Source: a bacterium (GTDB taxonomy: Bacteria > Actinomycetota > Acidimicrobiia > Acidimicrobiales > Bin134). Taken from it: DNA of 47,452 nucleotides. Under the pieces are notes generated by a model, which saw nothing but the letters and a program-made list of their open reading frames with translations, was not told the origin of the DNA and did no database searches. The position numbers and the translations under genes were made by a program. Location of the stretch: positions 1 to 47,452 of the forward strand of contig JAPOTT010000031.1 of the NCBI GenBank assembly GCA_026709025.1. The letters are read 5' to 3'. Numbering within the stretch: the stretch's first letter is position 1; every line of letters starts with the position of its first letter. Positions 8,611 to 16,366 of the stretch are shown here, in pieces.

Positions 8611-9000
8611 TTACGCAGGCTCGTAGGCAAAGGCCACCGCCTCTTTGCCTTCATCATCTGTACCCACCACATAGGTAGCTAACTTAACCTTCATTCCTAG
8701 CACTACCTTGTCTGGAGTGGGATCGATGTTGATCAGGTTGGTTCGTACCGATGTGCCATCATCGGTCACAACGATGGCCGACACATAAGGCGTGGGGATG
8801 GACGGAGCAGCCCGATGGACTATGCTAAAGGTTCGCAAGGTCCCGGTGTCGCTCACCCGAGCCTGCTGAAACTCTTGAGACCCACATTGACCGCACGCAT
8901 TGCGCCGACCAAAATATCTGGCCCCACAGTTTTTGCATTCGTTAACTTGCAAGTAGGGCTCATCGCCCAACACGAGGTAATCCACCATAGGTATCTGCAC
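8611..9000 (-). CDS. DUF35 zinc-ribbon/OB-fold acyl-CoA-binding partner of the thiolase
   Basis: The small protein (129 residues, GTG start at 9000) has a rubredoxin-like zinc ribbon with Cys22, Cys25, Cys36 and Cys39 (E-C-K-N-C-G and N-A-C-G-Q-C-G), then an OB-fold domain from about residue 48. DUF35 proteins bind acyl-CoA and are required partners of Ltp-type thiolases and aldolases (established for ChsH2/Ltp2-like pairs). The gene lies just upstream of the thiolase on the same strand, 142 nt away, which supports a two-subunit enzyme. A second in-frame start, ATG at 8988, is possible. Confidence 0.87.
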   Translation of the reverse strand: MQIPMVDYLVLGDEPYLQVNECKNCGARYFGRRNACGQCGSQEFQQARVSDTGTLRTFSIVHRAAPSIPTPYVSAIVVTDDGTSVRTNLINIDPTPDKVVLGMKVKLATYVVGTDDEGKEAVAFAYEPA

Positions 9001-9084
9001 AATGCTTACCCTACTGCGCGATGAAGACCATAACCATAACCAACGCTAAAACTCAAAGGCCCGAAGCTGCGAGCTACCGATGCA

Positions 9085-9702
9085 TCAGCACATGGAGTCG
9101 TAGTGAACTACCTCTTGCAACGGCCGGCGAGGACGCCGGGCCGAAGCCCCACTGCCTAGTTGCTGTGCCCCAGCGTTGGTATTGCTGGTGTTGCTGGCCC
9201 CAGAATTGTTGGCTCCAGCGTTGGGATACCCCAATGCAACAGTGCCCACAATGCGATACCGCTCGGGAACACCAAACGCCGCCTTTACCTTTTCCTCGTG
9301 GGCAAAGACTCCAAAAAAACAAGCACCTAAATTGTTGGCCGACGCGCCTAGCAGCAGGTTCTGCACTGCCATACCTGCATCTACCCACCAATACGGCACC
9401 CCCCAAGCATCTAAGCTCTCGCCCAAGCTAGCGTATGCTTTATTGGGTTCTGAGTAACGCTCTAAGTAGCGAACGGGATCGGTCAGCGTAATCACCAACA
9501 CCGGTGCCCGGAACAAACCAGGCTGCCAAAAGCCTGCGCGGCGCTGTGAGCTCATGGTAACTGCCCAATACTTATCGGGATTGGTGATCACACAGAACTC
9601 CACAGCCTGCGTGTTGCCCGCAGAGGGGGCACGCCGTGCTTGGTCTAGCAACTCTTCTAGCAGGCCCTCAGGCAAGGGGTCTGCCACAAAGTCACGGCAC
9701 AT
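9085..9702 (-). CDS. Nitroreductase-family FMN oxidoreductase
   Basis: The 205-residue protein begins M-C-R-D-F-V-A-D-P-L-P and contains R-R-A-P-S-A-G-N-T-Q-A, the FMN-binding N-terminal pattern of the nitroreductase superfamily. Later W-W-V-D-A-G-M-A-V-Q-N-L-L-L-G-A and G-A-C-F-F-G-V are the central helix and FMN-contact segment. Near the C-terminus an Asn/Ser/Gly/Ala-rich insertion of about 27 residues separates A-L-G-Y-P from R-R-P-L-Q-E-V-V-H, which normally lie closer together. The frame is open upstream but offers no usual start codon before ATG 9702, so the N-terminus is slightly short for the family. It starts 23 nt after the stop of the upstream gene and is probably co-transcribed with it. 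The substrate is unknown. Confidence 0.85.
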   Translation of the reverse strand: MCRDFVADPLPEGLLEELLDQARRAPSAGNTQAVEFCVITNPDKYWAVTMSSQRRAGFWQPGLFRAPVLVITLTDPVRYLERYSEPNKAYASLGESLDAWGVPYWWVDAGMAVQNLLLGASANNLGACFFGVFAHEEKVKAAFGVPERYRIVGTVALGYPNAGANNSGASNTSNTNAGAQQLGSGASARRPRRPLQEVVHYDSMC

Positions 9703-9725
9703 TGCCCGCCGCCGAGGAACCGGGC

Positions 9726-10394
9726 TCAGGTGTACTTCAGAAGGTCTTCGGCCATGATCCAGCCAAAGGCCACCAAGGTGTCACCGTTTGCGCGATCCAC
9801 GTTGTCAAACAGCGCCACCAACTCGGCATCTATGCTTTCGGGCTTGAGGGGGTCATAATCCAACAAACAGCCTTGGTTTTCATCGCCTACCACCTGAAAA
9901 TGACGGTCGCGATAGCGGCTTTCGCTGATGCCAAAGCGCTTCACCAGGCGCCTGCCCCAAGCTCGTTCCTCACCAGATGCCTTGTGCTCTGGCCGAGGTA
10001 CGATATCCACTAAGGGCTTAAAGGTCTCAAACCCACCCGGGTTGTCAAACTGTGTGCCCAGCAACACATCCTCATCGGGAAACGCCATCAGCGCCCGATG
10101 CAGCTGTGCATCTACTAAGTGACGCAGCACCACAGAACGCCGCGAGGTACGAGCCACCGACGCCAAAGCCACCAGCACGCAAGGCGTTCCACCAATGCGC
10201 TCCAAAGTAGAAAAAGCAAATCCGCGGAGCTTGCCGTTCTCACGGACAGTGGTGATCAGCACCCACTTTTCGGTTTGCTTCGACAACAACCCCACCGAAA
10301 ACGGGTTATGCCCGTCCGCGCAAATATCAGACATTTCGGCCAGCTCAGCGTCTGTAACCGCTGTGCAGTCCTTCGTTTCTACATCCATTGCCAT
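9726..10394 (-). CDS. Unrecognised 222-aa protein, possible GNAT-like fold
   Basis: I do not recognise this protein. A GGGAGGA ribosome site lies 10 nt before the ATG at 10394; a second ATG two codons on is possible. The middle (about residues 40-130) alternates strands and helices: W-V-L-I-T-T-V-R-E-N-G-K-L-R-G-F-A-F, then P-C-V-L-V-A-L-A-S-V, then a helix starting R-R-S-V-V-L-R-H-L-V. That order resembles GNAT acetyltransferases, but a clear acetyl-CoA loop (R/Q-x-x-G-x-G/A) is not visible. The C-terminal third is rich in acidic residues. There is no signal peptide or membrane segment. It is followed by the nitroreductase gene after 23 nt. Function unknown. Confidence 0.7.
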   Translation of the reverse strand: MAMDVETKDCTAVTDAELAEMSDICADGHNPFSVGLLSKQTEKWVLITTVRENGKLRGFAFSTLERIGGTPCVLVALASVARTSRRSVVLRHLVDAQLHRALMAFPDEDVLLGTQFDNPGGFETFKPLVDIVPRPEHKASGEERAWGRRLVKRFGISESRYRDRHFQVVGDENQGCLLDYDPLKPESIDAELVALFDNVDRANGDTLVAFGWIMAEDLLKYT

Positions 10395-10422
10395 GGGCTG
10401 CTAGTCCTCCCGGCTTTTATCT

Positions 10423-10437
10423 GACTCACTTGGAGTC
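10423..10437 (-). promoter_or_regulatory. Small inverted repeat in the leader of the 222-aa protein gene
   Basis: GACTC, 5 nt, GAGTC lies about 30 nt before the start codon. It may be a 5'UTR hairpin or an operator half-site pair. The rest of the 191-nt gap (10395-10585) shows only TTGCT-N7-AGCAA (10561-10577), a weak terminator candidate for dnaE. Confidence 0.3.
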
Positions 10438-10585
10438 GGCGCATTTCGCCCTTAGGCCCCCGCCTATAGTCCACCAAGCCAGACCACTCCAGCGCAAACC
10501 CATTGGCTAATGCAGGGATTTTGCAAACAAACACCCCCAAAACTGACCCGCACCCAACCCTTGCTAATGCTAAGCAACTACCACG

Positions 10586-13500
10586 CTAGGCAGCTACCAC
10601 CTCATCGCCAAACATCTCCCGTAGTTCACCCATCACACCGCCAGAAACCTGCACTCGGTAATCAGCAGGCAGCTTGATTGCCTGATCATCGCCTATCAAC
10701 AACAGCACCTCTGACTGACCAGGGTGAGATGCTAACAAGCTCTTGAGCTGATCCAACGCTTCGGTGCCAATACCTCTAGCACCCACACGCAACTTCACCG
10801 GGGCCATGCCCACGGCAACTTTGGGATCTACCGTTTCTACCTCAAAGCAGATTATCTTGATGTCTTCATCGCGGATCTCCAAACGACCCTGCACAATCAC
10901 AACCTGATCGTCGGCCAGTTTGTCGCCATAAGCAGTCATGGCTTTGGGAAACACGGTTACCTCAATGGCGCTGTATAAGTCCTCCAAAAAAAAGGAAGCC
11001 ATAAGCTGGCCCTTGCGAGTCCAGCGCTTGGAAAAGTTGCTTACTACACCACCTAGCTTGACAGAGGTTTCCCCTGCACTGGGATCTAGCCGATCAATGC
11101 GCAAGGTGCCTTTACGAGCCAGGTAATCCTCCATCCCAAACAAGGGATGGTTAGACACGTACAGGCCCAACATCTCCTTTTCCACAGCCAACAGGCGACT
11201 CTTTTCAAATTCCACATCAGGGATCGGAATCTGAACATTTATAGCATCGTCTGATCCCTCCCCAAACAGGCTCATCACCCCAGCGCTTCGCTCCTTTTGC
11301 CCCGCAATAGCCCGCTGCACAATATCCTCAAAGGAGGTCAGCAACCCCTGACGGGGATGCCCTAGCGTGTCAAAACACCCACCCTTGATAAGCGCTTCCA
11401 CCACGCCTTTGTTAAGCACCATCGGATCTACTCGGTCGCAAAAGTTATAAAAGTCTGCAAAAGGCCCGTTATCGCTGCGTTCGGCTAGGATCATCGCAGC
11501 CGTTCCCTCCCCCACTTGGCGAATTGCCGACAGCCCGAAGGAGATGGCTTGAGTGCCATCGGTATCTTCTACAGCAGCAAAGCCAGATTCCGATTTGTTC
11601 ACATCTGGGGCAAGAACCTTTAGCCTCATCTGCCGACACTCAGCTAAGTACACCGCAGCCCTGTCCAGTTTGTTCTTGACGCTGCTCAACAAAGCCGACA
11701 TGTACTCCACTGGATACTGAGCCTTGAGATACGCGCATTGGTAGGCAATCATCGCGTAGCCATAGGAGTGGCTTTTGTTGAATGCGTAGTCGGCAAACTT
11801 CTGGATGATGTCAAACAGTTGGGTTCCCAGATCCTGCCCATAACCGCTTTTATCGCAGCCTGCCACAAACCTATCCCGCTCCTTGGCCATCAGCTCACGA
11901 TCTTTTTTGCCACAAGCCTTACGCAGGTTGTCGGCAGCTGCTAGCGAATAGCCAGCAAAACGCTGCGCTACACGCATCACGTTTTCCTGATAGATCATCA
12001 AACCGTAGGTTTCGCCGAGAATATCTGCGGCATCTTCGTGGAACATAGACACCGGCTGCCTGTTGTTCTTGCGATCGGCGTAGTCGGTATGCATGTTGGC
12101 CGCCATTGGCCCAGGCCGATACAACGCCACAAGAGCAGCCACATCATCAAAGCAAGTGGGCTTGAGGGATTTGATGAGCGAGCGCATAGGTGGGCTCTCA
12201 AGCTGAAAAACGCCAACTGTCTCACCCCGAGACAACAGCGCGTAGGTGGCTGCATCGTCCAAATCCAGGTTATCGATATCTAGGCGAAAACCTTGCGACT
12301 GCTCTATCAACCCAAGAGCATCTTCGATCACATCTAGGTTCCGCAGCCCCAAGAAATCCATCTTCAGCAAACCCAAGTCTTCCACAGCATGCATTTCATA
12401 CTGCGTGACGATGGGGGCATCTTCGGGCTTGGTGCCTTGAGAGGGCTTGCGCTGAATAGGCAGATACTCAGTAAGAGGCTCTTTGGTAATCACCACCGCA
12501 GCGGCGTGGATGCTGTCTTGACGACGCAGCCCCTCCAACCCCCGGGCCATGTCCATAACCTTGCGAGCATCGTCATCTTCTTCATACATGCGACGCAGAT
12601 CGGCCGCAGCCACATAGCCTTCTGCGTACTCTTCGCTCTTCTCTAAGCAGGCCCACAGTGGGGTATCCCGCCCCAACACTAACGGCGGCATGGACTTGGC
12701 TAACTTGTCACCTAGCGCATAAGGCAAATCCAAAACACGAGCGCTGTCGCGTACCGCAGCACGAGCCTTGATGGTAGAAAAGGTGATGATCTGCGCTACA
12801 TGGTCTTCGCCGTACTTTTGGGATGCATAGCGGATTATCTCGTCGCGGTAACGGGAGTCAAAATCCATGTCGATATCGGGCATGGACACGCGTGACGGGT
12901 TCAAAAAACGCTCAAAGAGAAGGTCGTAGCGAATGGGATCTAAATCTGTGATACGCAAGCAGTACGCCACAGCGCAGCCTGCGGCACTGCCTCGGCCCGG
13001 CCCTACACGAATACCCTGCTCGCGGGCATAGCGAATTAAATCCCATGTGATGAGAAAGTAAGACGAAAAGCCCATGTCTGAAATCACCCGCAGCTCATAG
13101 GCCAAGCGATCCGACATCTCCTCGGTGAGCACCTCACCCCAGCGCTGCTTGGCTCCCTGCAATGTCAGCGCCCGCAAGTAGGCATCTGAATCTTCGTGTT
13201 CAGCGGGTATTGGAAAATCTGGCAACTGCGGCTTTCCAAACTCAATCTCCACATCGGCGCGCTCGGCCACCCACAAAGTGTTATCGCAAGCCGTAACAAC
13301 CTCCGAGAACACTTGGCGCATCTCTGCGGCAGTCTTGAGGTAATGGTTGCTGCCGTCAAACTTCAAGCGGTTGGTGTCTGCCACCAAAGAACCCGTCTGC
13401 ACGCACAGCAAGCAATCGTGAGCCTCGGCATCTTCTCGGTTGGTGTAGTGACTGTCGTTTGTGGCCAATAACGGCGCGCCAATCTCTTGGGCTATCCGCA

Positions 13501-14113
13501 TGAGATCGGGGTTGGTGCGAATTTGGTCGGCGATACCGTGATCTTGTATCTCCACAAACAGATTGTCTTTACCGAAGATGTCTTGCAAGCGAGCTGCTTT
13601 GGCCTTGGCCTGTTGGTAGTCATCACGCAACAAGGATTGGAGTACATGGCCGCCCAAGCAGCCGGTGGTGGCAATAAGCCCCTCTGAGTGATCGGCCAAA
13701 AGCTCCCAATCCAACCTGGGCTTGTAGTAGTAGCCTTCTAGAAAAGCCCGACTAGAAAGCTGAATGAGGTTCTTGTAACCCACATTGTTCTCTGCAAGCA
13801 AAGTGAGGTGATAATAGATCTTCTCGCCGTCAGCAGTGCTACCTCCACTGTCGTCTACTTTGCCCTGACGAGGCGGTCGACTGCGGCGATCTTCATGGGC
13901 CATGTATGCCTCAAAACCAATAATTGGTTTTACGCCTTTGGCCTTACATGCCTGATAAAAGTCCACAACCCCGTACAGGTTGCCGTGGTCTGTGATGCCC
14001 AAAGCCTGCTGACCGTCGGCTAAGGCTGCATCCACCAACTCCCCCACCCGCGAGGCTCCATCTAAGATTGAATACTCAGTGTGTACGTGAAGATGAGTAA
14101 ACGAAGGTGGCAT
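10586..14113 (-). CDS. dnaE: DNA polymerase III alpha subunit (replicative, DnaE1 type)
   Basis: I took ATG 14113, where M-P-P-S-F-T-H-L-H-V-H-T-E-Y-S-I-L-D-G-A matches family N-termini; the open frame upstream overlaps bpa and is not needed. The 1175-residue product is the chromosome-replicating polymerase. It has an N-terminal PHP domain (H-L-H-V-H-T, D-H-G-N-L-Y-G), the catalytic palm with P-D-I-D-M-D-F-D near residue 411, the G-P-G-R-G-S-A-A-G motif before it, a helix-hairpin-helix region, and a C-terminal OB domain (V-K-L-G-G-V-V-S-N-F...). PolC features are absent. The gene follows bpa by 4 nt with no separate ribosome site visible, so it may rely on translational coupling. Confidence 0.96.
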   Translation of the reverse strand: MPPSFTHLHVHTEYSILDGASRVGELVDAALADGQQALGITDHGNLYGVVDFYQACKAKGVKPIIGFEAYMAHEDRRSRPPRQGKVDDSGGSTADGEKIYYHLTLLAENNVGYKNLIQLSSRAFLEGYYYKPRLDWELLADHSEGLIATTGCLGGHVLQSLLRDDYQQAKAKAARLQDIFGKDNLFVEIQDHGIADQIRTNPDLMRIAQEIGAPLLATNDSHYTNREDAEAHDCLLCVQTGSLVADTNRLKFDGSNHYLKTAAEMRQVFSEVVTACDNTLWVAERADVEIEFGKPQLPDFPIPAEHEDSDAYLRALTLQGAKQRWGEVLTEEMSDRLAYELRVISDMGFSSYFLITWDLIRYAREQGIRVGPGRGSAAGCAVAYCLRITDLDPIRYDLLFERFLNPSRVSMPDIDMDFDSRYRDEIIRYASQKYGEDHVAQIITFSTIKARAAVRDSARVLDLPYALGDKLAKSMPPLVLGRDTPLWACLEKSEEYAEGYVAAADLRRMYEEDDDARKVMDMARGLEGLRRQDSIHAAAVVITKEPLTEYLPIQRKPSQGTKPEDAPIVTQYEMHAVEDLGLLKMDFLGLRNLDVIEDALGLIEQSQGFRLDIDNLDLDDAATYALLSRGETVGVFQLESPPMRSLIKSLKPTCFDDVAALVALYRPGPMAANMHTDYADRKNNRQPVSMFHEDAADILGETYGLMIYQENVMRVAQRFAGYSLAAADNLRKACGKKDRELMAKERDRFVAGCDKSGYGQDLGTQLFDIIQKFADYAFNKSHSYGYAMIAYQCAYLKAQYPVEYMSALLSSVKNKLDRAAVYLAECRQMRLKVLAPDVNKSESGFAAVEDTDGTQAISFGLSAIRQVGEGTAAMILAERSDNGPFADFYNFCDRVDPMVLNKGVVEALIKGGCFDTLGHPRQGLLTSFEDIVQRAIAGQKERSAGVMSLFGEGSDDAINVQIPIPDVEFEKSRLLAVEKEMLGLYVSNHPLFGMEDYLARKGTLRIDRLDPSAGETSVKLGGVVSNFSKRWTRKGQLMASFFLEDLYSAIEVTVFPKAMTAYGDKLADDQVVIVQGRLEIRDEDIKIICFEVETVDPKVAVGMAPVKLRVGARGIGTEALDQLKSLLASHPGQSEVLLLIGDDQAIKLPADYRVQVSGGVMGELREMFGDEVVAA

Positions 14114-14117
14114 AACA

Positions 14118-14621
14118 CTAAAGGTATGTACCCATAGGCCGCTCGCCCCGCGAGCTTGCTCCCGGTGGGAGTTCGGCACGCATGTTGGCTAGCTGCTGTT
14201 GAGCTGAAATCTGCTGGGCAAACAGGGTGGCTTGAATACCCTGAACCAGCCCCTCCAACCAGCCCACAAGCTGTGCTTTGGCCACCTGTAGTTCCGATTG
14301 GGTAGGCGGGTTGTCTGCAGGAAACGGCGAGATCAGCCGAGCTAGCTCAGCTTGCAGCTCAGGCGAAAGCGCCGAGCCCAACTCAGCAATGGAGGTAGCG
14401 TAGATATCGCGCAGCCGGTCGCGGCTGGACTCATCTAGCGATGATTGGCGCACCTCCTCCAAAAGCTGCTTCATCATGGTGCCTACCCTCATAACCTTGG
14501 CTGGCTGTTCTATGGACTCAGTGCCCGAAGGCAACTTGTTTTCGGAGGTATCTTCGTTTCCATCCGCATCTGATACAACCTCTGCGGCTTCGGGCTGGGG
14601 TTCTTCTAAATCTTGAGACAT
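14118..14621 (-). CDS. bpa: Bacterial proteasome activator Bpa (DUF2587)
   Basis: The 167-residue protein matches the Bpa family (Mycobacterium Rv3780 type) in its helical core: R-V-G-T-M-M-K-Q-L-L-E-E-V-R, then L-D-E-S-S-R-D-R-L-R-D-I, A-T-S-I-A-E-L, A-Q-L-V-G-W-L-E-G-L and L-F-A-Q-Q. It ends G-T-Y-L, equivalent to the GQYL tail that docks Bpa rings into the 20S proteasome. Bpa forms a dodecameric ring that opens the proteasome gate for ATP-independent degradation. The first 45 residues are acidic and disordered. ATG 14621 is chosen; a TTG at 14630 is an alternative. The gene lies between a phosphodiesterase gene and dnaE on the same strand. The family call implies prcBA elsewhere in the genome. 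Confidence 0.92.
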   Translation of the reverse strand: MSQDLEEPQPEAAEVVSDADGNEDTSENKLPSGTESIEQPAKVMRVGTMMKQLLEEVRQSSLDESSRDRLRDIYATSIAELGSALSPELQAELARLISPFPADNPPTQSELQVAKAQLVGWLEGLVQGIQATLFAQQISAQQQLANMRAELPPGASSRGERPMGTYL

Positions 14622-14664
14622 GCTTGGCAATCTACCTCATATCTGAGTATCTACAACAACGCTC

Positions 14665-15819
14665 TCACGAACCCACACCAAATGCTGCAAGGCAAGGTAC
14701 AAAAACCTCTGCTGAAGTTAGCGATCCGTGACGCCCGATGAGCTCAAAAGACTTCTCTTTGCGTTCTTTCTTGGGTTTTTTCTCTTTAGGTACCACAAAA
14801 GCCACTGGCTCAGAGGGCACTAGAGCTACATCTCCCATCCTCCTGCAAGCTTCAGGGCTTACATAAGGGCCGAACCACCCCTCATCTACCACCTGTTCTT
14901 TGGTTACCACCAGGCCGTAATGCCCATACAGAGCCTGCGCCGTTTCTAGCAACGCCTTAGAGCGACCTGAGCGGGCGTGCAGCCAGCGAAAACGAGCCTC
15001 CCCAGAAGTAACCGAAACAAGCCCCAGCACCTCGCTTGATAACTCAATTTTGTTGTCGGCTACCTCTACTTGGCCGTGATCCGCCAGCACCAGCAACGCT
15101 GTGGTTGGTGGCAACAAGCCCAACAACTGAGCTACTAGCTGATCTGTGGCCATGTACTCAGCATCTAGATGTTCGGCTAAACCGTATTCGTGGCCAATGC
15201 GGTCGGGGCCGTCATAGTAGACATACACAAGCGACTCACCATCTCGCACCAAACGTTTGGTTTCCACACCGATGGTGCTGGTGAGCTTGTAGCCGGTGTG
15301 CCCGAGCCCGTCTAGATGGGCTCGGGAGAAACCACTGTCGTGAAACTCACTGCGGCTAATTACTGGCACTCGTCGCCCCAAAAACGCAGGCAAGGGTTGT
15401 ATCTGCTCGGGCACAAACATCTTGAGGGCATCTTTGTCGCCACCTTTCACAGTCCAGCGAAGCGTGTTGAGCACCTCGCCTTGTGTGTATAGCTGATAGC
15501 CAATAAGCCCGTGTGCGCCCGGAGCGGCACCGGTAACCAGCGAGGTTAACGCTGTGGTGGTAGTGGTGGGTGCCACCGTTGTGATGGGCCCACCCTGCAT
15601 GGCTGCCAGCGTAGGGGTGAGGTGAATGCGCTCTTGCAGCTGCTCCCAGCCCATGCCGTCGGCCAACAAGATAACCACCTGTGTGGCCTCTGTAACTGGC
15701 GCTGGCAACCAATCACACATCTCAGGCGGACCCAACAAAGCTGGCACCACATTGGAGATGCACTGCCCCTGATAATCGGGCAAAACCGGAAACTGCGGCG
15801 CGAGCGAGTACGACATCAT
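14665..15819 (-). CDS. Alkaline-phosphatase-superfamily type I phosphodiesterase / nucleotide pyrophosphatase
   Basis: The 384-residue protein has the metal-binding and nucleophile motifs of the phosphodiesterase/nucleotide pyrophosphatase family. These are L-L-A-D-G-M-G-W near residue 53, a Thr-rich nucleophile segment T-T-T-T-T-A-L-T-S-L, Y-Y-D-G-P-D-R-I-G-H-E-Y-G, L-A-D-H-G-Q and I-G-R-H-G-S-L near the C-terminus. No signal peptide is seen, so a cytoplasmic location is likely. A Lys-rich loop (K-E-K-K-P-K-K-E-R-K-E-K) lies near residue 347. The substrate is unknown. It starts divergently from the Rrf2 gene across a 59-nt gap containing a CRP-like dyad and is 43 nt upstream of bpa. Confidence 0.85.
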   Translation of the reverse strand: MMSYSLAPQFPVLPDYQGQCISNVVPALLGPPEMCDWLPAPVTEATQVVILLADGMGWEQLQERIHLTPTLAAMQGGPITTVAPTTTTTALTSLVTGAAPGAHGLIGYQLYTQGEVLNTLRWTVKGGDKDALKMFVPEQIQPLPAFLGRRVPVISRSEFHDSGFSRAHLDGLGHTGYKLTSTIGVETKRLVRDGESLVYVYYDGPDRIGHEYGLAEHLDAEYMATDQLVAQLLGLLPPTTALLVLADHGQVEVADNKIELSSEVLGLVSVTSGEARFRWLHARSGRSKALLETAQALYGHYGLVVTKEQVVDEGWFGPYVSPEACRRMGDVALVPSEPVAFVVPKEKKPKKERKEKSFELIGRHGSLTSAEVFVPCLAAFGVGS

Positions 15820-15843
15820 GAGCGCATCAACCTAACCGCTAAG

Positions 15844-15859
15844 TGTGACAACTATCACA
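15844..15859. promoter_or_regulatory. CRP/FNR-type dyad TGTGA-N6-TCACA
   Basis: The sequence TGTGA CAACTA TCACA is a perfect match to the CRP-family consensus. It sits in the 59-nt gap between the divergent phosphodiesterase and Rrf2 genes, 19 nt before the Rrf2 GTG. At that position a bound regulator would probably block the Rrf2 promoter. Binding by the Rrf2 protein itself is an alternative. Confidence 0.6.
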
Positions 15860-15878
15860 ACAAGTAGGGTTAGGCATT

Positions 15879-16325
15879 GTGAGAGTATCCACGAGAGGAG
15901 ATTACGCTAGCAGAGCCCTGTTGTCTTTAGCGTTGCACACTGACGATACCAACGAACCCACTTCGGTACGCGACATCGCCGAGCGCACCGGCCTCCCGCA
16001 GCCATACCTAGAGCAGATCCTCCAAGCCCTAAAAGGTGCAGGCTTGGTGCGCTCCAAAAGAGGTGCCAGCGGCGGCTACACGCTAGCTCGCCCCGCAGAA
16101 GATATCCGCCTCAGCGAAATCATAAGCGCAGTAGATGGCCCCATCTCCCTAGGCGACTTCAGAGAACCGCATCAAGGTGGTGCCTGTCAGCATGAGGGAC
16201 AATGCGTGTTGTTAGCCATCTGGCTGCACGTGGGCGACAAGCTCAACGAGTTCTTAAGCGCCTACACCCTAGCCGACATTGCCAAAGCCTCTCAGGGCCT
16301 ACTGCCCTGGCCAGGCACCGACTAA
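15879..16325 (+). CDS. Rrf2-family transcriptional regulator
   Basis: The 148-residue protein begins M-R-V-S-T-R-G-D-Y-A-S-R-A-L-L, the standard Rrf2 N-terminus, with a GTG start. The winged helix-turn-helix includes S-V-R-D-I-A-E-R-T-G-L-P-Q-P-Y-L-E-Q-I-L and the wing R-G-A-S-G-G-Y-T-L-A. Fe-S sensing relatives (IscR, NsrR) use three cysteines spaced C-x5-C-x5-C. Here Cys103 and Cys109 are present but the third position is Trp115, so a standard cluster would need another ligand. No isc or suf genes lie nearby; the next gene is convergent. The regulon is unknown. Confidence 0.9.
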   Translation: MRVSTRGDYASRALLSLALHTDDTNEPTSVRDIAERTGLPQPYLEQILQALKGAGLVRSKRGASGGYTLARPAEDIRLSEIISAVDGPISLGDFREPHQGGACQHEGQCVLLAIWLHVGDKLNEFLSAYTLADIAKASQGLLPWPGTD

Positions 16326-16366
16326 CCCCGCCAACACATAGCTGCGCTTGCCTAGTACCTAACCTA

